Made by a program: the position numbers and the translations under genes
The notes under the pieces: generated by a model
Told to the model about the DNA's origin: nothing
The model's database searches: none
The model's input: the letters and a program-made list of their open reading frames with translations, nothing else
Shown here: piece by piece, positions 51,256 to 58,669 of the stretch
How positions within the stretch are numbered: the stretch's first letter is position 1
How the letters are laid out: each line of letters starts with the position of its first letter
Assembly: GCF_047124445.1 (NCBI RefSeq)
Contig: NZ_CP138921.1
Coordinates: forward strand, 1,054,001 to 1,118,000
Source of the DNA: Shimia sp047124445
GTDB lineage: Bacteria > Pseudomonadota > Alphaproteobacteria > Rhodobacterales > Rhodobacteraceae
DNA length: 64,000 nucleotides
Reading direction: 5' to 3'

Positions 51256-52392
51256 ATGACGGCACTTTTTGCCACCACACGCAAAGCAGCCGCCCGGATC
51301 CTCCCGGGCGCTGCGCTTTTGACCCTCCTGTCTCTGTCACCGTTGCAGGCGGACCCGCTGAGCAACGACATGCTCAACGAAAGCCTGGATGACGCCCGCG
51401 AACAGGAAACCCCACTGGGCTTTGGCAACGGCTCCGTTGTCTTCGCGCCTGTGCCATTCAAAAACGTTCTGATCGGCGCAGGGCTGGTTCTGGGGGGCGG
51501 CTACCTGTTCAACATCGACGAAGGCAGCGACACCTCCATCCTTGGCCTTGGCGCGATGAAATCCTCCAATGGAACAAACGCCTACGGTTTGGGCGGCAAG
51601 TTTGTCTGGGATCAAAACCGGTGGCAGCTCAGCGCCAGCCTGGGGCAAGCCGAAGGGTTCTACGACCTCTACATCGGCGGCCTGCCCGTCCCTGTACGCC
51701 AGACCGGCGACATTGTGAACTTCAGCGTGCTGCGCGGTGTCACCTCCGAGCTGCTGTTTGGCGCCTCCATGCGCTACCTCGACACCACACTGGGATATGA
51801 CACCACCGGCACCAACCTGCCGCCCCTGCCCGAAGGCCAGCTCGAAGTCGGCTCCTTCAGCCTTCTGGCGAAATGGGACACCCGCGACGACGACTTCTCC
51901 GCCCGCAACGGCCACTTGCTGGACGGCGCCCTCACCTATGGGCAGGTGCTCAACTCCGGCGGCCGCGACTACGAAAAATTCGTGCTCACCTACAACCACT
52001 ACCTGCCCATAGGCGACCGCAACAGCATCGCGACCCGTTTCGCCAGCTGCGCCACCAGCAAAGACACCCCGTTCTTTGACCAATGTTCGCTGGGCGGCAC
52101 CGACGGCTTCCGCGGCTTCAGCCCCACCGAATTCCTTGATGACGCGCTGTTGTCGGCGCAGGCCGAATACCGCCATCAATTCAGCAATCGTTTCTCGGGC
52201 GTCGCCTTTGCCGGCTTCGGCAACACCGGAAGCGATTTTGCCTCCATTGGCGACACCGATGTCCGCTACGCCGGCGGCCTGGGCGTACGCTTCCAACTCT
52301 CCAAGAAATTCAAAGCCGTCTTCTCTGTGGACGTCTCCTACAACGACCGCAAAGAAGACCTTCTCTACATCTATGTGGGCCAACGCTTCTAA
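51256..52392 (+). CDS. BamA/TamA-family (D15-type) outer membrane beta-barrel protein
   Basis: 378 residues from ATG 51256 (AAAGGA upstream). Signal peptide (AAARILPGAALLTLLSLSPLQA), no POTRA domains, then alternating beta strands through to the end. D15 features: FSLLAKWDTRDDDFSARNGH, GGTDGFRGFSPTEF (the RGF motif), and C-terminal YIYVGQRF ending in Phe, the outer-membrane insertion signal. Lies 23 bp after the channel gene, so probably one operon. Role unknown: it lacks POTRA and so is not BamA itself. Confidence 0.88.
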   Translation: MTALFATTRKAAARILPGAALLTLLSLSPLQADPLSNDMLNESLDDAREQETPLGFGNGSVVFAPVPFKNVLIGAGLVLGGGYLFNIDEGSDTSILGLGAMKSSNGTNAYGLGGKFVWDQNRWQLSASLGQAEGFYDLYIGGLPVPVRQTGDIVNFSVLRGVTSELLFGASMRYLDTTLGYDTTGTNLPPLPEGQLEVGSFSLLAKWDTRDDDFSARNGHLLDGALTYGQVLNSGGRDYEKFVLTYNHYLPIGDRNSIATRFASCATSKDTPFFDQCSLGGTDGFRGFSPTEFLDDALLSAQAEYRHQFSNRFSGVAFAGFGNTGSDFASIGDTDVRYAGGLGVRFQLSKKFKAVFSVDVSYNDRKEDLLYIYVGQRF

Positions 52393-52417
52393 CGTCTTGC
52401 CCTCACCACCCCGCCCG

Positions 52418-52524
52418 CTTCTTCTTGCTAAAAATATCCCGGGGGTTTGGGGCGGGCCCCCATTCGGGCATGAGTTTGGGGGCTGGCCCCCAATCGGGCC
52501 GGAGTTTTGGGGCCAGCCCCCCAT
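52418..52524 (+). repeat. GC-rich dispersed repeat (copy A) with an internal 30-bp tandem array
   Basis: Bases 52418-52452 match 60981-61015 at 32 of 35 positions (core TATCCCGGGGGTTTGGGG). After it, a unit of the type TTTGGGG-C/G-rich-CCCCCA-TCGGGC occurs in about 2.7 copies of 29-30 bp (52446, 52475, 52505). Each unit can fold as GGGG/CCCC. It lies in the 269-bp gap between the barrel gene and purL; no gene there is supported. Confidence 0.7.
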
Positions 52525-52661
52525 CACCTTCCACCACCAACCTGCGCCTTTTTGTGCCATTTCCCCCTTCGCGTCAGATTAAGCCTGCCTTAAGCCTTCC
52601 CCTTTTGGCTCCCCTGCCCTAAAAGCCCCCCAAATGCTGTTTATTTGGGGACTCTCGCGAC

Positions 52662-54821
52662 ATGCAGGAACCGGCCATCACCACCGATCTCATCGAAGCT
52701 CATGGACTGAAGCCTGACGAATACAACCTGATCCTGGAGATCATTGGCCGCGAGCCAACCTTCACAGAGCTGGGTATTTTCTCCGCCATGTGGAACGAGC
52801 ACTGCTCGTATAAATCCTCCAAAAAATGGCTGCGCACCCTGCCGACCGACGGCCCACAAGTGATCTGCGGCCCAGGCGAAAACGCCGGCATCGTGGACAT
52901 TGGTGACGGCGATGCTGTTGTTTTCAAAATGGAAAGCCACAACCACCCGTCCTACATTGAACCTTACCAAGGTGCCGCCACCGGTGTTGGCGGCATTTTG
53001 CGTGATGTCTTCACCATGGGCGCCCGTCCTGTTGCGGCGATGAACTCGCTCTCCTTCGGCGAGCCAGATCATCACAAAACCACACAGCTGGTGAACGGTG
53101 TTGTTGAAGGCGTTGGCGGTTACGGCAACTGCTTCGGCGTGCCCACCGTGGGCGGCGAAGTCCGCTTCCACCCGGCGTATAACGGCAACTGCCTTGTGAA
53201 CGCCTTTGCAGCCGGTTTGGCCAAAACCGACAGCATCTTCTACTCAGCTGCTTCCGGCGTGGGCATGCCGGTGGTCTACCTCGGCGCCAAAACCGGCCGT
53301 GACGGCGTCGGCGGTGCAACCATGGCGTCTGCAGAATTTGACGACACCATTGAGGAAAAACGCCCCACCGTACAGGTTGGCGACCCCTTCACCGAAAAGC
53401 GCCTAATGGAAGCCACGCTGGAGCTGATGCAGACCGGCGCGGTGATTTCCATTCAAGACATGGGCGCCGCTGGCCTGACCTGCTCCGCCGTGGAAATGGG
53501 CGACAAAGGCAAGCTGGGCGTGAAGCTCAACTTGGAGGACGTGCCACAGCGCGAAGACAACATGACGGCTTACGAAATGATGCTGTCTGAGTCCCAAGAA
53601 CGTATGCTGATGGTGCTGAAACCAGAGCTGGAAGCCGAAGCCCGCGCCGTGTTCGAAAAATGGGACCTCGACTTTGCCATTGTGGGCGAAACCATTGCCG
53701 AAGACCGCTTCCTGATCCTGCACAACGGCGAAGTCAAAGCCGACTTGCCGCTGTCCCCACTGTCCGGTCGTGCGCCAGAGTACGATCGCCCATGGGTGGA
53801 AACCCCAGCGGCGGAAGCGTTGGCAGATGTGCCACAGATTGACGCGATTGACGGTCTCAAAGGTCTGATCTCCTCGCCAAACTACGCCGGCAAACAATGG
53901 GTCTATGAGCAATACGACACCACCGTGATGGGTGACACCGCCCAACGCCCCGGCATGGGCTCCGGCGTGATCCGCGTTCACGGCACCGACAAGAAGCTGG
54001 CCTTCACCTCGGACGTGACCCCACGCTATGTGAAAGCCAACCCGACCGAGGGTGGCAAACAGGCCGTGGCCGAAGCCTTCCGCAACCTCTCTGCTGTGGG
54101 CGCCAAGCCATTGGCCACAACCGACAACCTGAACTTCGGCAACCCGGAAAAGCCAGAGATCATGGGCCAGTTTGTGGGCGCGATCAAAGGCATCGGCGAA
54201 GCGGTTGCCGCGCTGGACATGCCCATCGTGTCCGGCAACGTGTCGCTCTACAACGAGACTGATGGCTCCGCCATTTTGCCCACCCCAACCATTGGCGCCG
54301 TGGGCCTGATCGCCGCTGGCGAAGAGCCGATCCTGGGCGAAGCCCGTGACGGCCACGTGGCCCTGCTGATTGGCGACACCACCGGTCACCTCGGTCAATC
54401 CGCCCTGCTGGCGGAAGTCTTCAACCGCGAAGACGGCGACGCGCCGCACGTGGATCTCGAGGCGGAGCGCAAAAACGGCGAGTTCATCCGCAACAACCGC
54501 GACTGGATCAAAGCCTGCACCGACCTCGCAGACGGCGGTTTGGCGTTGGCGGCGTTTGAGATGGCCGAGGCTGCAGGCGTAGGTGTTCAGATCGACATCG
54601 ACGACACCCCAACCCTGTTTGGCGAAGACCAGGCGCGCTATTTGGTGGCCTGCAACTTCGATCAGGCTGAGGCGCTGATGATCAACGCACAAAAGGCTGG
54701 CGTATCAATTACTTCCATCGGGAAGTTCACCGGTGATAGCGTGAAGTTCGGCAGCTCGGAGGCGTCTTTGGAAGAGCTCTCCGCCACCTTCCGTAGCAGC
54801 TTTGCCGCCGCTGTTGCCTAA
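52662..54821 (+). CDS. purL: Phosphoribosylformylglycinamidine synthase, PurL subunit
   Basis: 719 residues, the small PurL that works with separate PurQ and PurS (not in window). Motifs: TELGIFSAMWNEHCSYKSSK, KMESHNHPSYIEPYQGAATG, GARPVAAMNSL, VQVGDPFTEKRLMEATLEL, IQDMGAAGLTCSAVEM and ADGGLALAAFEM. ATP-dependent fourth step of purine synthesis. Strongly biased codon use. Confidence 0.97.
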   Translation: MQEPAITTDLIEAHGLKPDEYNLILEIIGREPTFTELGIFSAMWNEHCSYKSSKKWLRTLPTDGPQVICGPGENAGIVDIGDGDAVVFKMESHNHPSYIEPYQGAATGVGGILRDVFTMGARPVAAMNSLSFGEPDHHKTTQLVNGVVEGVGGYGNCFGVPTVGGEVRFHPAYNGNCLVNAFAAGLAKTDSIFYSAASGVGMPVVYLGAKTGRDGVGGATMASAEFDDTIEEKRPTVQVGDPFTEKRLMEATLELMQTGAVISIQDMGAAGLTCSAVEMGDKGKLGVKLNLEDVPQREDNMTAYEMMLSESQERMLMVLKPELEAEARAVFEKWDLDFAIVGETIAEDRFLILHNGEVKADLPLSPLSGRAPEYDRPWVETPAAEALADVPQIDAIDGLKGLISSPNYAGKQWVYEQYDTTVMGDTAQRPGMGSGVIRVHGTDKKLAFTSDVTPRYVKANPTEGGKQAVAEAFRNLSAVGAKPLATTDNLNFGNPEKPEIMGQFVGAIKGIGEAVAALDMPIVSGNVSLYNETDGSAILPTPTIGAVGLIAAGEEPILGEARDGHVALLIGDTTGHLGQSALLAEVFNREDGDAPHVDLEAERKNGEFIRNNRDWIKACTDLADGGLALAAFEMAEAAGVGVQIDIDDTPTLFGEDQARYLVACNFDQAEALMINAQKAGVSITSIGKFTGDSVKFGSSEASLEELSATFRSSFAAAVA

Positions 54822-54824
54822 CCC

Positions 54825-55310
54825 ATGAAAGCCAACGCGCCGATCTTCTACATCCTGTCGCAGATCGGCGTGTTTTGCATCGTTTACACGCTACTCCTGG
54901 CGTCACACAGAACGTCTTTTGCCGTTGATTTCTGTGCATTAGATTACGTCAACAAGACTGCAATGAACTTGGCGAAGGTCGCTATCTTTGTAGCCCTTAT
55001 CCACGCGCCTGGTGTAATCATCGCCCACAGGTTTGCAGAAATTACATGGAAACTGGCGGCTCTCCCGTTAATCTGCGCCCTCGGTTTCATTTTCGCGCAC
55101 TACGTCAATGACATTCTTACGGTCTTGAGCGGGAACGGCCATTGTGAAACCGGCTTGGACAAATCCGAAATGCGTTCAATTTTTCGACCTAATTGGACGC
55201 ATGACATCTTGTCTTGGACCGCGCTTGGCGTGGCCTACGGCTGGGGCCTGAGCTCCTTGTTTGTGCTCTACAAAACCTCCAAAGTGCCCACGGACCTCTA
55301 CGAAGACTGA
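54825..55310 (+). CDS. Four-span membrane protein of unknown function
   Basis: 161 residues with about four hydrophobic segments (IFYILSQIGVFCIVYTLLLA, LAKVAIFVALIHAPGVIIA, LAALPLICALGFIFAHYV, HDILSWTALGVAYGWGLSSL) and a short acidic tail. Starts 3 bp after purL, so co-transcribed. It uses codons rare in the neighbours (TTA, AGA, CTA), which hints at more recent acquisition or low expression. No family recognised. Confidence 0.75.
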   Translation: MKANAPIFYILSQIGVFCIVYTLLLASHRTSFAVDFCALDYVNKTAMNLAKVAIFVALIHAPGVIIAHRFAEITWKLAALPLICALGFIFAHYVNDILTVLSGNGHCETGLDKSEMRSIFRPNWTHDILSWTALGVAYGWGLSSLFVLYKTSKVPTDLYED

Positions 55311-55325
55311 CGCAGGCCCTTTGCT

Positions 55326-55847
55326 ATGACCCCGCCCGTCACCTTGCCCAGCCTGACCGATGACTGCAGCCAATGCGCTGCGCTCTGCTGTGTCGCCTAC
55401 CCGTTTGATGCCGACGAAGACTTCGCCCTGCTCAAGCGCGCCGACACGCCCTGCCCCAATCTCTCCGACAGCTGCCTCAACTGCGCGATCCACGACGATC
55501 TTCTGCCCAAAGGCTTTGGCGGCTGCGTCGCTTACCAATGTGCCGGGGCTGGTCAGCGTGTGACGCAAGACCTGTTTGACGGCGAAACCTGGCGCGACGA
55601 TCCCGATCTTCTGGAGCACATGACCTACGCCCTGCGTGTCCTGCGCCCAATCCACGAAGCCCTGCTGCTCCTTCAAGAGGCCAGCCACCTGCCCATCCCC
55701 GACAGCGCCAAACGCCAAGGCCACTTCCTGATGGCCGCCCTCTGCCCAGAGGCCCCCAAGTCGGTGCATGATTTTGAGGACCCCGAGGTACAAGACGCCC
55801 TTGCCGACGTGCCCGCCTATCTGCAATCGCTTGCGACCTTCCTCTAA
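55326..55847 (+). CDS. Cysteine-cluster protein (YkgJ-like, metal-binding)
   Basis: 173 residues. The N-terminal half has the dense cysteine pattern CSQCAALCC, then CPNL, CLNC, GGCVAYQC. This is the zinc/iron-chelating CxxCxxxCC arrangement of the YkgJ family, though divergent from the standard form. The C-terminal half is helical. Soluble, function unproven. Follows the membrane protein by 15 bp. Confidence 0.78.
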   Translation: MTPPVTLPSLTDDCSQCAALCCVAYPFDADEDFALLKRADTPCPNLSDSCLNCAIHDDLLPKGFGGCVAYQCAGAGQRVTQDLFDGETWRDDPDLLEHMTYALRVLRPIHEALLLLQEASHLPIPDSAKRQGHFLMAALCPEAPKSVHDFEDPEVQDALADVPAYLQSLATFL

Positions 55848-55913
55848 ATCGCCTTGCAGACCCGCAGCGGGCCACTTACATTTTTGAGCAACGACACAAA
55901 GGAATAGCTCACA

Positions 55914-56150
55914 ATGCCAATGACCGCTCACGAAATCGAGGAACTCCTGCGCGAGACCTTCCCGGACGCCGACATTCAGGTGGGCGGCACCGACGGCGTG
56001 CATATGTCCGCGATGGTGATTGACGAAAGCTTCCGCGGCAAAAACCGCGTGCAACAACAGCGCGCTGTCTACGCTGCCCTCAAAGGTAAAATGGATGGCT
56101 CGTCTGGCGAATTACACGCGCTGGCTCTGACCACCAAGGCGCCCGAGTAG
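55914..56150 (+). CDS. bolA: BolA/IbaG family protein
   Basis: 78 residues with the BolA fold: HEIEELLRETFPDADIQVGG, DGVHMSAMVIDESFRGKNRV, QRAVYAALKGKM and a conserved His (DGVH and GELHALALTTK). BolA partners with CGFS monothiol glutaredoxins in Fe-S cluster trafficking; such a glutaredoxin (grxD) is 0.5 kb downstream. Ribosome-binding site AAAGGA. Confidence 0.93.
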   Translation: MPMTAHEIEELLRETFPDADIQVGGTDGVHMSAMVIDESFRGKNRVQQQRAVYAALKGKMDGSSGELHALALTTKAPE

Positions 56151-56219
56151 GCTGATGTTTGGGGGGTGGGTACACAAGGCCAACGCTATTGAAACCCAAG
56201 GTTCAAGGTGACTGCTGAC

Positions 56220-56471
56220 ATGTCCGAACTCCTGTCCTACGGCCTGATCCCAATTCTTGCCATTGCAGCGGCAGCCCTTCTGGCGCTTGTGGCTTGGGTC
56301 AACCGCGACCGCACCCCATTTGCCGAAGAAGGCTCACAAGATCCCGACAATCACACCCTGCGCTCCGATTACCAATCGGGCATGGGGGGCGGATCTGTCA
56401 CAACCTGGAAAGTGCCCAAAGACCCGGACGCCTACGCGCGCCTCTTTGTGCCAAACGAAAAGAAAAAATGA
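56220..56471 (+). CDS. Small single-span membrane protein between bolA and grxD
   Basis: 83 residues from ATG 56220, with AAGGTGA 8 nt upstream (preferred over a GTG at 56208). One N-terminal span (YGLIPILAIAAAALLALVAWV) and a soluble cytosolic tail with GMGGGSVTTWKVPKDPDAYARL. The tail looks conserved-type, but I do not recognise a family. Possibly linked to the Fe-S pair by position alone. Confidence 0.68.
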   Translation: MSELLSYGLIPILAIAAAALLALVAWVNRDRTPFAEEGSQDPDNHTLRSDYQSGMGGGSVTTWKVPKDPDAYARLFVPNEKKK

Positions 56472-56695
56472 CGCAGCAGGCGGCCTTCAAAACCGCAAAG
56501 AACGTTCAATGTGGCCAACTCCTGAATGGATAACCCGATTGAAACACTTTCCGCTTGGGTGCTGCTGAAAATAATTGATCTTGCCTATATGGTGGCGACC
56601 ACCATATGTGAGTTCAGAAAACTGATGAAATATGGGCCTAGGTTCTGGCGCGTCGAACGGCAGCTACGATACCGCGCTTGGAAACGGAGAAAGAC

Positions 56696-57058
56696 ATGAC
56701 CGACGTCAAAGACCGCATCGACGAGATTGTAAAAGCCAACGACATGGTGCTCTTTATGAAAGGCACCAAGGACATGCCCCAATGTGGCTTCTCCTCCCGC
56801 GTTGCCGGCGTGCTGAACTATATGGCGGTGGACTACGCCGACGTAAACGTGCTGGCGGATGAAGAAATCCGTCAGGGCATCAAGGACTACTCCGACTGGC
56901 CCACCATCCCGCAGCTCTACGTCAAAGGCGAATTTGTCGGCGGCTGTGACATCATCACCGAAATGACCCTGTCCGGCGAACTGGACACGCTGTTCACCGA
57001 CAACGGCGTAGCGTTTGACAAAGACGCGGCCGACAAAATTCGCGAAGCCAACGCATAA
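56696..57058 (+). CDS. grxD: Monothiol glutaredoxin GrxD (Grx4 type)
   Basis: 120 residues from ATG 56696 (GGAGAAAG upstream). The active-site motif is CGFS at residues 30-33 (MPQCGFSSRVAG). Also WPTIPQLYVKGEFVGGCDII, the GSH-binding segment. It binds a [2Fe-2S] cluster shared with BolA and delivers it to targets or regulates iron. No thioredoxin-like N-terminal domain. Confidence 0.96.
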   Translation: MTDVKDRIDEIVKANDMVLFMKGTKDMPQCGFSSRVAGVLNYMAVDYADVNVLADEEIRQGIKDYSDWPTIPQLYVKGEFVGGCDIITEMTLSGELDTLFTDNGVAFDKDAADKIREANA

Positions 57059-57080
57059 GCTTCACGCGATAAGTCATTAA

Positions 57081-57110
57081 AAAGCCCCGCCAATTTGGCG
57101 GGGCTTTGTT
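57081..57110 (+). terminator. Bidirectional terminator between grxD and zapA
   Basis: An 11-bp perfect stem AAAGCCCCGCC/GGCGGGGCTTT with AATTT loop lies between convergent genes. Minus-strand T run at 57078-57083; plus-strand TTTGTTGTT. Confidence 0.9.
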
Positions 57111-57135
57111 GTTCCTAGCAAAGGCAAAGGGATGA

Positions 57136-57531
57136 TTAGCCCGCCGCCTTTTCTTCCACCAGATCCGCCAGGCTTTCCGCCCGCGCCGCCATTTCGGCCA
57201 GCGTCTGCGTCACCTCTTCGGGAATGGTGGGCACTTCCACCTTCTCAGGCTCGGCCTTAGGTGCCTCGTGCAGCGCCTGGATCTCTTTGTCCCGCGCCGC
57301 AATCTTGGCTTCCGCGTCGCGCAGCTGATCTTCCAGACCAGCGGTCTTGTCCGCGAGCATCAGGCCAGACATCAGCAGCATCCGCGCCTCAGGGATACGT
57401 CCCGCCTGCCCCACAAGCACCCGCGCCTGTTCATCGAGCATCTGTGCAGCCGCCCGCAGGAAATGTTGTTCACCTTCCTGACAAGCCACTTCAAAAACGC
57501 GACCGCCAATTTCAATCTGTACTTCAGGCAT
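57136..57531 (-). CDS. zapA: Cell division protein ZapA
   Basis: 131 residues. N-terminal ZapA head: VQIEIGGRVFEVACQEGEQHFL, AAAQMLDEQARVL, then MLLMSGLMLADKT and a coiled-coil tail. It bundles FtsZ filaments. Start shares one base with the stop of the upstream coiled-coil gene (TGATG). Confidence 0.92.
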   Translation of the reverse strand: MPEVQIEIGGRVFEVACQEGEQHFLRAAAQMLDEQARVLVGQAGRIPEARMLLMSGLMLADKTAGLEDQLRDAEAKIAARDKEIQALHEAPKAEPEKVEVPTIPEEVTQTLAEMAARAESLADLVEEKAAG

Positions 57532-58415
57532 CAGGCGTCTCCCGTTTGTTTGGTCTCATCAGCGACATCGTCCAGAGGTGCCAACGCGTCCCCCTTGCCA
57601 TCCGCGACAGCACCTTCTTCAACCGCTGGCACATCTTCCGCCACAGCTTCCGGCACCTCCGCCGTGACCTCTACGGCTGGCTCAGCACTGTCTTCCGGCG
57701 CAGCCGCAACCATGCCATGCACCAACGGGCGCAGCTCCGCCAGGATCACCGCAGTCTCGGCACTCTCGGCCTCGCGCAGGGCACTCAACGTGTCCAGATC
57801 AGCCTTCAGCGCCTCGTTCACAGCAGATGGATCCACCATGCCGTCTTTCTCAACCTGCTCGCGAAGCACCTGGTTGGCAGAGCGTTCCCGCCGCGCCATC
57901 TGGCGCAGACGGCGCAGGCGTTTGCCCAGTTCGCCCAGCATCACACGATTTTCTTCCACCGCTGCCGCCAACGCGCCATCTTCAGCTGGGGCTGTCTCCG
58001 CTGCCGGCGCATCCCCCGCGCTGTCTGGTGCAGCCTCTGCCGCCGCTTCAGCCGCATCTGCTGCTGCCGCCGCAGCGGTTTCTGCCGCTTCCGCCCGCGC
58101 TTCCGCCGTGGTCAGCGCCGCTGAGGCTTCCTCAGCCTTGCCTTCTGCCGCCTTCAAAGCCTCTTCTGCGTCCGATTTGGCCGACTGCGCCGCACCCAGC
58201 TCTTCCTCAAGCTCGGTCTGCCGCGCGGTCAAGGCCCGCACACGTTCTTCCATCTGCGCTGTCACCAGCGCTTCATTTTCCAATGCCCGACGCAATGCCT
58301 GTACGTCTTCACCCTCTTCGGGCTCAGCAACCGCCGCCTGCATGCCGTCAACGCCGCGCGCAATGCGTTCCAGCGCCGCCGTCAGCCTGCTTTCCAGTTC
58401 GCTGATGTCGCTCAT
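57531..58415 (-). CDS. Coiled-coil protein upstream of zapA (ZauP-like position)
   Basis: 294 residues, low complexity. Helical heptad-rich segments (IARGVDGMQAAVAEPEEGED..., TARQTELEEELGAAQSAKSDAE...) flank an Ala/Glu-rich core, then KRLRRLRQMARRERSANQVL, a likely basic helix. No signal, soluble. In Caulobacter the coiled-coil ZauP is encoded next to zapA and helps organise the Z-ring. The one-base overlap here suggests the same kind of pair; sequence homology cannot be shown by eye. Confidence 0.78.
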   Translation of the reverse strand: MSDISELESRLTAALERIARGVDGMQAAVAEPEEGEDVQALRRALENEALVTAQMEERVRALTARQTELEEELGAAQSAKSDAEEALKAAEGKAEEASAALTTAEARAEAAETAAAAAADAAEAAAEAAPDSAGDAPAAETAPAEDGALAAAVEENRVMLGELGKRLRRLRQMARRERSANQVLREQVEKDGMVDPSAVNEALKADLDTLSALREAESAETAVILAELRPLVHGMVAAAPEDSAEPAVEVTAEVPEAVAEDVPAVEEGAVADGKGDALAPLDDVADETKQTGDA

Positions 58416-58669
58416 TTGCCTCGTCCTTTCCGGTCCGGTTCTTAATGACCCGCGTTCTTTCTGCGCGCCTGTCCTTCTTAACGAATCAAAGAACGACGCT
58501 CAATGGTCTGATATTAGCCGGTGAAATAGGAAAATGCGCCCCCAATCCGCGGGAAGGCTCTGCGTCTAAAACCGCGCAAATTTACCGCTAACACGCCTCC
58601 CAGCTTGCTATTGGCCGCGAAACTGCTAGTAACCCGACAACCCAACCTCTTAACCGAAGGAGCGCATCC

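Noticed and set aside
49235..51340. 701-residue open frame on the minus strand
   Set aside because: It is the antisense of the MscS-type channel gene. The plus-strand product has clear family motifs; the minus frame is a by-product of GC-rich third positions.
53403..54692. 429-residue minus-strand frame inside purL
   Set aside because: Antisense shadow; His/Val/Gly-rich with no domain. purL is certain on the plus strand.
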